Shown here piece by piece: positions 56,863-64,000 of a stretch of 64,000 nt of DNA. The position numbers were made by a program, and so were the translations under genes. The notes under the pieces were generated by a model that saw only the letters and a list, made by a program, of their open reading frames with translations, was not told the origin of the DNA and searched no databases. Origin of the DNA: Agrobacterium tumefaciens (GTDB taxonomy: Bacteria > Pseudomonadota > Alphaproteobacteria > Rhizobiales > Rhizobiaceae); NCBI RefSeq assembly GCF_005221385.1, contig NZ_CP039903.1, positions 310,001-374,000 of the forward strand, written 5' to 3'. Within the stretch, counting starts at the first letter, position 1. The number at the start of each line of letters is the position of its first letter.

Positions 56863-58224
56863 ATGAAAGGCCAACTCATGTCCTCAGAAATAGATTCTTC
56901 CAAACTTCTCGATCGCGCCAGCGAACTTGTCGATCTTGCCCGTGCCGCCGGCGCGGATGAGGCGGATGCCGTTGTCGTGCGCTCCCGCTCGCAATCGGTC
57001 GGTGTGCGGCTTGGCAAGGTGGAGAGCACCGAATCGTCGGAAAGCGACGATTTTTCCCTGCGCGTCTTCGTCGGCCGCCGGGTGGCAAGCGTTTCGGCCA
57101 ATCCGGGCTTTGATCTGAAGACGCTGGCTGAGCGGGCGGTGGCGATGGCGAAGGTCTCGCCGGAAGACCCCTTTGCCTGCCTTGCGGACAAAGAACGGTT
57201 GGCGAACTCCTATGACGATCTCGAGCTTTTTGACGCCACCGAGGTTTCGTCCGATCAGCTGCGCGAGGCCGCCCTTGCTTCGGAAGAGGCAGCACTTGCC
57301 ATCAAGGGTGTCAGCAATTCCTCCGGCGCCGGCGCATCGAGCGGCATGGGCGGCCTCGTCCTTGCCACATCGCACGGTTTTTCCGGCAGCTATATGGGCA
57401 GCCGCTTCAGCCGCTCCGTCAGCGTCATCGCCGGTGAAGGCACCAAGATGGAGCGCGACTACGATTTCGACAGCCGCCTTTATTATACCGACCTGGATGC
57501 CGCCGAAGAAATCGGCCGCCGTGCCGGTGAAAAAGTCGTGCGGCGCGTCGGCCCCCGTCAGGTCGATACCGGCAGCAACATCACGGTGGTTTTCGATCCC
57601 CGCATCGCTCGCGGTTTCGTCGGCGCCATCGCTGGTGCGATCAACGGCGCCTCGGTTGCCCGCAAGACCAGCTTCCTGCGCGATAAGATGGGCCAGCAGG
57701 TTCTGAAAAAGGGTCTTTATCTCACCGACGATCCGCAGATCGTCCGCGGCCCGTCCTCCCGTCCCTTCGATGGCGAGGGCGTGCGCGGCGAGAAGATGAC
57801 GATGATCGAGGACGGCGTGCTGAAACACTGGTTCCTGTCCACCTCGGCGGCGCGGGAGCTTGGCCTTGAAACCAACGGCCGCGGCGTGCGCGGCGGCACC
57901 TCTGTCTCGCCGGCCTCCACCAATCTGGCGCTGGAACCGGGTGATATTTCGCCGGAGGATTTGCTGAAACAGGTCGGGTCAGGCTTTTACGTCACCGAAT
58001 TGATTGGCCACGGCGCCAACATGATAACGGGTGAATATAGCTGCGGCGCGAGCGGTTTCTGGATCGAGAACGGCGAAAAGACCTTTGCGGTTTCCGAGGT
58101 GACCATCGCCTCGAACCTGAAGGACATGTTCATGCGGGTCACGCCGGCCAATGATATCGACCGCAAATATGGCGTTGCCGCATCGACGCTTGCGATAGAA
58201 GGCATGACGATCGCAGGCAAGTAA
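56863..58224 (+). CDS. pmbA: TldE/PmbA-type metalloprotease subunit
   Basis: The 453-residue product is a TldE/PmbA type: it lacks the HExxxH zinc motif of TldD. The family stretches are RSRSQSVGVRLGKVESTESS and FWIENGEKTFAVSEVTIASN near the end. With TldD, this subunit forms a heterodimeric protease that trims peptides. The partner tldD is not in the window. A start at 56863 has AACAGGA before it; 56878 is an alternative. It is followed by the envelope cluster. Confidence 0.92.
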   Translation: MKGQLMSSEIDSSKLLDRASELVDLARAAGADEADAVVVRSRSQSVGVRLGKVESTESSESDDFSLRVFVGRRVASVSANPGFDLKTLAERAVAMAKVSPEDPFACLADKERLANSYDDLELFDATEVSSDQLREAALASEEAALAIKGVSNSSGAGASSGMGGLVLATSHGFSGSYMGSRFSRSVSVIAGEGTKMERDYDFDSRLYYTDLDAAEEIGRRAGEKVVRRVGPRQVDTGSNITVVFDPRIARGFVGAIAGAINGASVARKTSFLRDKMGQQVLKKGLYLTDDPQIVRGPSSRPFDGEGVRGEKMTMIEDGVLKHWFLSTSAARELGLETNGRGVRGGTSVSPASTNLALEPGDISPEDLLKQVGSGFYVTELIGHGANMITGEYSCGASGFWIENGEKTFAVSEVTIASNLKDMFMRVTPANDIDRKYGVAASTLAIEGMTIAGK

Positions 58225-58316
58225 CCAGCCTGCGGGTTGTTTTCGCCGGCACTTTATGTGCAAGTGCGAAGAGAAAAACAGGCGCGCCGTTTGAGGCGCG
58301 CGGAAAAGACGGCAAA

Positions 58317-59123
58317 ATGAACGATATGGCTGAGGCCCGCTGGGCCTCCGATTTGCGGCTGGTCCTCGAAGCCGCGCGCAAGGCTGGCGAGACGGCTCTC
58401 GGTTTCTTCCGCAAGGACCCCGAGGTCTGGTGGAAGAATGGCGGGCTTTCGCCGGTCAGTGCCGCCGACTACGCCGCCAACGAAATTCTCGAAACCATCC
58501 TGCGTTCCGCCCGGCCGGATTATGGCTGGCTTTCGGAAGAGACGGATGACGATGCCGACAGGCTTTCCCGCTCCACCGTTTTCGTCGTTGATCCGATCGA
58601 CGGGACCCGCGCCTTCATTGGCGGCCGGGATACCTGGTGTGTCAGCGTCGCGGTGGTGCATGAGGGGCGGCCGGTCGTTGCGGTCCTTGTTGCTCCGGCG
58701 CTTGCCGAGGAATTCACGGCGCTTGAAGGCGGCGAGGCGCTGAAGAACGGGCAGGCCATTTCCGTCGCGCGCGAAAATGCCGGCATCTTCCATCTGGCGG
58801 CCCCCGAAGACGTGATCGCTTATCTGCCGGAGGAGGTGCGCGCCGGCGTCAAGCGCATTCCGCACGTGCCTTCGCTCGCCTACCGGCTGGCCGTGGTGGC
58901 GGATGGCCGCATCGACGGAACGCTGGTCAAGGCCAATTCCCACGAGTGGGATCTGGCCGCGGCCGACCTCATCCTGGAAAGAGCAGGTGGGCAGCTTGTC
59001 GGCCTCGATGGAAAACCTCTGATGTATAATCGCCGTGAGGTGAACCACCCCGCATTGTGCGCCGCAGCAGATTATGCGCTGCCCGCACTTTTGAAAGCGT
59101 TTTCACACGTTTCCGACGGTTGA
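58317..59123 (+). CDS. Inositol-monophosphatase family phosphatase (CysQ-like)
   Basis: The 268-residue product has the family metal-site motifs SEETDDD near residue 73, FVVDPIDGTRAFIGG near 90, and HEWDLAAADLILERAGG near 208. The family includes inositol phosphatases and 3'(2'),5'-bisphosphate nucleotidase (CysQ). The choice cannot be made from sequence alone; CysQ is the more frequent call for this neighbourhood. It begins 92 bases after pmbA and is followed by DUF4170 and waaA. Confidence 0.9.
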   Translation: MNDMAEARWASDLRLVLEAARKAGETALGFFRKDPEVWWKNGGLSPVSAADYAANEILETILRSARPDYGWLSEETDDDADRLSRSTVFVVDPIDGTRAFIGGRDTWCVSVAVVHEGRPVVAVLVAPALAEEFTALEGGEALKNGQAISVARENAGIFHLAAPEDVIAYLPEEVRAGVKRIPHVPSLAYRLAVVADGRIDGTLVKANSHEWDLAAADLILERAGGQLVGLDGKPLMYNRREVNHPALCAAADYALPALLKAFSHVSDG

Positions 59124-59184
59124 CGTTTGCCCGGAAATCCCGCAGATGAAGGCCTCTCTCAGCGTTTAAGAAAGAGATAATGAC

Positions 59185-59424
59185 ATGACGGAATCCGGCA
59201 AACCGAAACAGCTGCTGCACCTCGTCTTCGGCGGCGAACTTGAAAACCTTCAGGATGTTCAGTTCCGGGATTTGAATGCGCTCGATATCGTCGGCATCTA
59301 TCCGGACTATGCTTCTGCCCTCACGGCATGGAAGTCCAAGGCGCAGATGACGGTCGATAATGCCCATATGCGTTATTTTATCGTGCATATGCACCGTCTT
59401 CTCAATCCCGACGACAAAAATTGA
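59185..59424 (+). CDS. DUF4170 protein, unknown function
   Basis: This small protein of 79 residues reads LLHLVFGGELENLQDVQF, DIVGIYPDYASALTAWKSKA and closes with RYFIVHMHRLLNPD. This matches DUF4170, a short alphaproteobacterial family that sits between the inositol-phosphatase gene and waaA. It is soluble, with alternating strands and helices that suggest a small alpha/beta fold. A link with Kdo transfer or lipid A is suggested by position only. Confidence 0.85.
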   Translation: MTESGKPKQLLHLVFGGELENLQDVQFRDLNALDIVGIYPDYASALTAWKSKAQMTVDNAHMRYFIVHMHRLLNPDDKN

Positions 59425-59636
59425 GTCCTTTTGCCCTTGCGTTGTAATACTATTGGGTGAAGGCGAGCTTTCCGTGATTCCTGCCGTTCAGCGCAGGCCG
59501 GGAGTTCCGGCACGAGAAAATGTGATCGCGCTTTCGTTTCCGATGATAAAAAATGACGCAATTTGAGAAGAAGTAGGCGGCGACAACAACAAGAACAGGG
59601 GCAGGCTTTGCGCGGAATGATCAAGGGCAGAATGTC

Positions 59637-60959
59637 ATGAGCAGCCGTATCGCACGTTTCGCTCTTTCGGGTTACCGGATCGCCGGTATCGCCGCCTATC
59701 CCTTTGCCCGACCCTATCTTTCCTATCGGGCCGCAAAGGGCAAGGAAGACAAGCGCCGCCGCTTCGAACGTTTCGGTTATGCCAGCGCCGAGCGCCCGCG
59801 CGGGCCACTCGTCTGGTTCCATGCCGCAAGTGTGGGCGAAACGCTTGCCCTCATTCCGCTGATCCGCGAAATCCGCAAACGCGACATTTTCGTGCTCCTG
59901 ACCACCGGCACCGTCACCTCGGCCGAACTGACCCGTACGCGGCTTGGCGATGATGTGATCCACCAATATGTGCCGCTCGATATCAAGATCGCGGTCAACC
60001 GCTTCCTCACCTATTGGGCGCCGGATGCCGCCATCACCGCTGAATCGGAAATCTGGCCGGTGACGATGATGGAGCTGGAGCGCCGGCACATCCCGCAGAT
60101 CCGGGTCAACGCCCGTCTGTCCGACCGTTCCTTCGACCGCTGGAAAAGCCGTCACGATATTGCGGAATCGCTGTTTTCCAAGCTGGCGCTGGTGGTTGCG
60201 CAATCCGATCTCGATGCCGAACGCTTCCGCGATCTCGGCTCCTGGCCGGTGGTGATTTCAGGCAACCTCAAGGGCGATACCGATCCGCCGCCCTGTGACG
60301 AGACGCTGCTGGAGACCTATCGCAAGCAGGTCGGCAATCGCAAGACATGGGCGGCGATCTCCACCTTCGACGGCGAAGAAAAGGCTGCCGCCACCGTGCA
60401 TGCGGCGATCAAGTCGCGCAACGGGCAACTGACCATCATCGTGCCGCGCCATCCCGAGCGTGGCGACGACGTGGAAGCCATGCTGAAGGGCATGGGACTG
60501 ACGGTCGCGCGCCGTAGCCGCAACGACGTGATCACGCCGGAAACCGATATTTTCCTCGGCGATTCCATCGGCGAAATGGGGCTTTACCTGCGGCTGACCG
60601 AACTTGCCTTCGTCGGCCGTTCGCTGACGGCGGAAGGTGGGCAGAACCCGCTGGAGCCGGCCATGCTGGGCTGCGCCGTATTATCGGGCGCGCATGTGCA
60701 GAATTTCCGCGAGGCCTATCAGAAGCTGATCCGCGCCGGCGGCGGTCGTATCATCCGTGATGTGGAGATGCTGGCCAAGGCGGTGCACTATCTGCTGGTC
60801 AACGACAATGAGCGTTACAAGATGATCGATGCCGGCAACCGGGTCATTCAGGACATGCGCGGCGCGTTGTCCTCCACCGTCAAGGCGCTGGAACCCTATA
60901 TCAACCCGCTTACCGTTTCGGCCAAGCTGCAACCGCGGAGCGCCATCGGTTCATGGTAG
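59637..60959 (+). CDS. waaA: 3-deoxy-D-manno-octulosonic acid (Kdo) transferase
   Basis: The 440-residue GT-B enzyme adds Kdo from CMP-Kdo to lipid IVA at the inner-membrane face. Signatures are WFHAASVGETLALIPLI near residue 58, ESEIWPVTMMELE near 138, and the C-terminal GGQNPLEPAMLGCAVLSG donor site. The ATG at 59637 was taken. It overlaps the next gene by seven bases. Confidence 0.95.
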   Translation: MSSRIARFALSGYRIAGIAAYPFARPYLSYRAAKGKEDKRRRFERFGYASAERPRGPLVWFHAASVGETLALIPLIREIRKRDIFVLLTTGTVTSAELTRTRLGDDVIHQYVPLDIKIAVNRFLTYWAPDAAITAESEIWPVTMMELERRHIPQIRVNARLSDRSFDRWKSRHDIAESLFSKLALVVAQSDLDAERFRDLGSWPVVISGNLKGDTDPPPCDETLLETYRKQVGNRKTWAAISTFDGEEKAAATVHAAIKSRNGQLTIIVPRHPERGDDVEAMLKGMGLTVARRSRNDVITPETDIFLGDSIGEMGLYLRLTELAFVGRSLTAEGGQNPLEPAMLGCAVLSGAHVQNFREAYQKLIRAGGGRIIRDVEMLAKAVHYLLVNDNERYKMIDAGNRVIQDMRGALSSTVKALEPYINPLTVSAKLQPRSAIGSW

Positions 60960-61690
60960 CGGATATCGAAGTTGATGCGGCGCAGTCGATCGCCGCCGTG
61001 CTTTTCGACAAGGATGGTACGCTTTTAGGTTATGACGCGAGCTGGGGACCGGTAAACCGCGAACTTGCGGCGATCGCTGCCAAAGGCGATGCGGCACTTG
61101 CCGATCGGCTTCTCATTGCTTGCGGCATGGACCCGATCACCGGCCACGTGGTGCCGGACAGCCTGCTCGCCGCCGGAAATACGGCGGAAATCGCCGCCGG
61201 TCTGGTTGCCGCCGGCTCGCCCTGCGATGTTGTCGAACTGACGCAGCGCCTCGACCGGCTCTTCACCGAAGCCGCGGATAAATCCGTGCCCGTCACCGAT
61301 CTCAAGGCGTTCTTTGCACGGCTGAAGGCGCGCGGCTACAAGCTCGGTATCGCCTCCAGCGACAATGAAAATTCCATCCGCCAGACGGCAATCCGCTTCG
61401 GTTTCGAGAGCGATGTCGATTTCGTCGCGGGTTATGACAGCGGTTACGGCACCAAGCCGCAGCCCGGCATGGTTCTCGGTTTCTGCGAAGCAATCGGATT
61501 TCCGCCGGAACGTGTGGCTGTTGTCGGCGACAATAATCACGATCTGCATATGGCAAAAAATGCGGGCGCGGGTTTACGCATCGCCGTTCTGACGGGAACC
61601 GGCTCACGCGAAAGCCTCGGTGCGGATGCGCATTATTGTTTCGATGATATTACCGCGCTGGAAGCGCTGTTGCCGGAACGGGTTGTTTAA
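60953..61690 (+). CDS. HAD-superfamily phosphatase, phosphoglycolate-phosphatase-like
   Basis: The 245-residue product has HAD motif I AVLFDKDGTLLGYD, motif II KLGIASSDNENS, the lysine in YGTKPQPGMVLGF and motif IV VAVVGDNNHDLHMAKNAG. A helical cap lies between I and II. The substrate is unknown. It overlaps waaA by seven bases, so it is co-translated in an envelope unit, and it may serve sugar-phosphate or lipid A metabolism; that is inference. Confidence 0.88.
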   Translation: MVADIEVDAAQSIAAVLFDKDGTLLGYDASWGPVNRELAAIAAKGDAALADRLLIACGMDPITGHVVPDSLLAAGNTAEIAAGLVAAGSPCDVVELTQRLDRLFTEAADKSVPVTDLKAFFARLKARGYKLGIASSDNENSIRQTAIRFGFESDVDFVAGYDSGYGTKPQPGMVLGFCEAIGFPPERVAVVGDNNHDLHMAKNAGAGLRIAVLTGTGSRESLGADAHYCFDDITALEALLPERVV

Positions 61691-61710
61691 GAAGGAACCA
61701 CCCATCTCTT

Positions 61711-61826
61711 CCGTCATTCCGGCCTCGAACCGGAATCCAGCCAGCCCAAGTCCTTGGGCTGAAACAGACTCTTCTCGCCGCGCAGACGCGCGCCGGATGG
61801 ATTCCGGCTCGAGGCCGGAATGACGG
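61711..61826. repeat. Palindromic intergenic repeat, family D, copy 2 (inverted)
   Basis: The ends CGTCATTCCGGCCTCGAACC and its complement ending in GGAATGACG flank the core CAGCCCAAGTCCTTGGGCTG, shared with 23476-23598 in the opposite orientation. It separates the HAD gene from lpxK. Confidence 0.85.
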
Positions 61827-61924
61827 AGAGCTTTTTTGCAATTTATGGTTTTTTCTGGCAAACAACCCCTGACGTATAACATCCGAACGAATGCCGTGGG
61901 CGACGCGGCCGGGAGCGGGCATAG

Positions 61925-62965
61925 ATGGTTTCTGAAGCGCCGCCATTCTGGTGGCAGAAAGCGGGCTGGCAGGCATGGCTCCTGTCGCCTTTCTCGCTTC
62001 TCTACGGCAAGGTTGCCGGACGGCGGATGCGGACGGCAAAGCGGGCAAGCGTATCCGTCCCGGTGATCTGCATCGGCAATTTCACTGTCGGCGGAGCGGG
62101 CAAGACACCGACGGCGATGGCAATCGCCCGGGCTGCTACCGCTAAAGGCCTGAAACCCGGTTTCCTCAGCCGCGGTTATGGCGGCACGCTTGATGTCACC
62201 ACCCTTGTTGATCCGCACCACCACCGCTCCGCCGATGTCGGCGATGAGCCGCTGCTGCTGGCGCGTGAGGCGGTGACGGTGATTTCGCGCAGGCGCGTCG
62301 AGGGCGCGCATCGGCTGGTGAAAGAGGGCGTCGATCTCATCATCATGGATGACGGCTTCCAGAGCGCGCGCCTGACGCTGGATTATGCGCTTGTTGTCAT
62401 CGATACGGTGCGTGGCATCGGCAATGGCCACCTCGTGCCGGGTGGGCCTGTGAGAGCGCCGCTGGCCGATCAGATGCGGCAGATGAGCGGCCTTTTGAAG
62501 GTCGGCAACGGCCATGCGGCCGATCCGCTGGTGAGACAGGCGGCAAAGGCCGCCAAACCCGTCTTCGTTGCAGCGATTACGCCGCAGGAACCGCAGGAGT
62601 TCAGGGGAAAGCGCGTGCTGGCCTATGCCGGCATCGCCGATCCGGCCAAGTTTTATCGAACCGTTGAGGCGCTTGGCGGTGACATCGTGCAGCAGCGCTC
62701 CTTCCCGGACCATCACCATTTCAGCGACGACGAGGTCGCTGATCTCCTGCAGGATGCGGGCAAGGAGAACTTGCAGCTGGTGACGACGGCCAAGGACGCC
62801 GTGCGTCTCAATGGGCATCACGGTCGGGCAGAGGAACTGCTGTGGAACAGCCAGGTTATCGAGATCGATATGGTGTTCGATGACCCCAATGCGGCCTCAA
62901 CGATCATCGATGCCGCGATCCAGCATTGCCGCACCCGCCTGCTGCGGGAAAATGCGCGGTCGTAA
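61925..62965 (+). CDS. lpxK: Tetraacyldisaccharide 4'-kinase
   Basis: LpxK phosphorylates the 4' position of the lipid A precursor at the inner membrane. The 346-residue product has an N-terminal membrane-associated helix, then the P-loop [18 protein letters not shown] near residue 50, LSRGYGG, and [17 protein letters not shown]. It is the last gene of the envelope group on this strand, separated by a repeat from the HAD gene. Confidence 0.96.
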   Translation: MVSEAPPFWWQKAGWQAWLLSPFSLLYGKVAGRRMRTAKRASVSVPVICIGNFTVGGAGKTPTAMAIARAATAKGLKPGFLSRGYGGTLDVTTLVDPHHHRSADVGDEPLLLAREAVTVISRRRVEGAHRLVKEGVDLIIMDDGFQSARLTLDYALVVIDTVRGIGNGHLVPGGPVRAPLADQMRQMSGLLKVGNGHAADPLVRQAAKAAKPVFVAAITPQEPQEFRGKRVLAYAGIADPAKFYRTVEALGGDIVQQRSFPDHHHFSDDEVADLLQDAGKENLQLVTTAKDAVRLNGHHGRAEELLWNSQVIEIDMVFDDPNAASTIIDAAIQHCRTRLLRENARS

Positions 62966-62981
62966 TTGTGGAGGTTATCGG

Positions 62982-63060
62982 CAAGGCCTGTCCCGAGCAT
63001 CTGCAACCTATCGATTTATGAGACATCAGCAGATGCTCGGCACAAGGCCGAGGATGACGT
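62982..63060. repeat. Palindromic intergenic repeat, family A (RIME-like), copy 3
   Basis: The halves AAGGCCTGTCCCGAGCATCT and AGATGCTCGGCACAAGGCCG are partly degenerate relatives of the elements at 7013 and 29044. It lies between lpxK and the convergent DUF2093 gene. Confidence 0.75.
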
Positions 63061-63144
63061 CGAGTGAGGGTGTCAGCCGCCTCTGCAACTTCTCCCGAGA
63101 AAGCCGCTTAACACACGTAAACGCTTCAGCACGACGTTTCCGGC

Positions 63145-63366
63145 TCAAGCCGGCAAACTACCAGCCTTCCGTTCAGCCTCAAGCGAAGCGGCCGCGTCCA
63201 CATAGGCTTCCTGCCGCGCCACGCTCCAGTAACGCAATTCATCGAGCGGAATGGTCTTTCCGGTGATGGCGCAGACGACATGTGAGCCGGTTTGCACGAT
63301 CCGGAAGTCTCCGTCGAGATATTCGATGACGGCGAGACGATTTCCGCCTCCCTCAAATCTGTTCAT
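63145..63366 (-). CDS. DUF2093 protein, unknown function
   Basis: The 73-residue product starts MNRFEGGGNRLAVIEYLDGD and includes VVCAITGKTIPLDELRYWSV, which matches DUF2093. It has the look of a small zinc-ribbon-like or beta-sheet protein with only one cysteine in the visible motif (VVCAITGK). It converges with lpxK. The position near lpxK is common in rhizobia. Function unknown. The frame extends upstream to 63435 but the ATG at 63366 is the natural start. Confidence 0.85.
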   Translation of the reverse strand: MNRFEGGGNRLAVIEYLDGDFRIVQTGSHVVCAITGKTIPLDELRYWSVARQEAYVDAAASLEAERKAGSLPA

Positions 63367-63517
63367 CCGTTTTCGTCTCCTGCTCTGTCCTGTCAGGGCA
63401 CCCAGTCCGAAACGGCGTAGCGTTTTCCTGAACAATCCGGATGCTCCAATGTCCTGGATTTATATCGTTCGGCGCGGCACAAGGCCAGCCCCGGCCGCTT
63501 GCGGCTGGGTGAAGACG

Positions 63518-64000
63518 TCAGCTTCGACCGAAGAGCCGTTCTATATCGGAAAGTTTCAGTTCGATATAGGTCGGGCGGCCGTGATTGCATTGTCCTGAGC
63601 CCGGCGTGTTTTCCATCTGCCGCAGAAGCGCGTTCATCTCCTCCGGCCGCATGCGCCGGCCGGAGCGCACCGAACCATGGCAGGCCATGGTGGCCGCGAC
63701 ATATTCCAGCTTGTTGGCAAGCGTGGAGGCGGCGTCCCATTCGGCGATCTCGTCGGCAAGCTGGCGCACCAGCCCCTGCACATTGACCTCGCCGAGCATG
63801 GCCGGTGTTTCCCGAACCGCAACCGCTCCCGGCCCGAAACGCTCGATGACGAGGCCCAGCCCATCGAAACCGGCGGCATGATCCATCAGCCGGTCGCAGT
63901 CTTCCTCGGGCAGATCGATGATCTCGGGGATCAGCAGAACCTGCGACGGCGGACGCCGGGAATGCAGTGCATTGCGCATTTCCTCGAACACCAGCCGCTC
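63518..64000 (-). CDS. mutL: DNA mismatch repair protein MutL, C-terminal part (runs off the window)
   Basis: The frame is open from the window edge at 64000 to the stop at 63518 and gives about the last 160 residues. It shows the C-terminal dimerisation and endonuclease region, with motifs [17 protein letters not shown] and [14 protein letters not shown]. These are typical of the nicking MutL of bacteria without MutH (zinc-binding C-x-H-G-R-P). The N-terminal ATPase lies beyond the window. Confidence 0.93.
   Translation of the reverse strand, partial: ERLVFEEMRNALHSRRPPSQVLLIPEIIDLPEEDCDRLMDHAAGFDGLGLVIERFGPGAVAVRETPAMLGEVNVQGLVRQLADEIAEWDAASTLANKLEYVAATMACHGSVRSGRRMRPEEMNALLRQMENTPGSGQCNHGRPTYIELKLSDIERLFGRS

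Overview
The window reads as a chromosomal stretch of an Agrobacterium-type member of the Rhizobiaceae. The best markers are a mannosylfructose-phosphate synthase/phosphatase pair, a pathway described from Agrobacterium tumefaciens, and several families that are largely rhizobial or alphaproteobacterial (DUF1217, DUF6101, DUF4170, DUF2093, a plant-virulence-effector HPE1-like protein). Others are a short HisG paired with HisZ, and groESL under a CIRCE element. Coding density is high, GC-rich and even. I see no rRNA, tRNA, CRISPR array, prophage, transposase or Ti-plasmid gene.

Layout. 1-9.8 kb: the 5' part of a chemotaxis receptor, a small secreted HPE1-like protein, purD, tex, a cyclopropane-fatty-acid synthase, a MipA/OmpV porin-like protein, ubiA and a DUF6101 gene. 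10-21.9 kb: an unusual 812-residue protein made of about six DUF1217-like repeats, a LysR regulator, a DUF1127 protein, then the minus-strand genes gshA, rsmE, pit and a Nudix hydrolase, and the mannosylfructose cluster (FadR-type regulator, mfpsA, mfppA). 22-29 kb: a DUF3422 membrane protein and glcDEF (glycolate oxidase) with a divergent LysR gene. 29-36.8 kb: an LpxQ-like outer-membrane protein, a candidate small RNA, an L,D-transpeptidase, tag, a YeiH-type exporter with a divergent LysR gene, a small metal-related pair (DUF305 plus a Met/His/Cys-rich protein) and a RelE/RHH toxin-antitoxin pair followed by an unknown gene. 36.8-46.5 kb: hisS-hisZ-hisG, doxX, a PAS-like orphan, groES-groEL with a triplicated 3' end, a HAD protein and ribF. 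46.8-64 kb: ileS, a lipoprotein, tadA, a pseudouridine synthase with a very long disordered tail, rsmD, a patatin, a Kef-type antiporter, pmbA, then an envelope cluster (inositol-phosphatase family, DUF4170, waaA, HAD, lpxK, DUF2093) and the 3' end of mutL.

Intergenic space is rich in palindromic repeats of at least four families. Two of them sit inside operons (glcD/glcE and hisS/hisZ) as long, nearly perfect inverted repeats. Several genes start at TTG or GTG; mfppA starts at a TTG overlapping the mfpsA stop.

Most of the window is ordinary housekeeping chromosome. The items most worth a second look are the DUF1217-repeat protein, the candidate small RNA at about 29.96-30.08 kb (minus strand), the tandem copies of the groEL 3' end with its terminator, the unknown third gene behind the toxin-antitoxin pair, and the unknown partners (DUF4170, DUF2093) in the Kdo/lipid A cluster. 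Functional calls rest on motif recognition and family memory, not on database searches.
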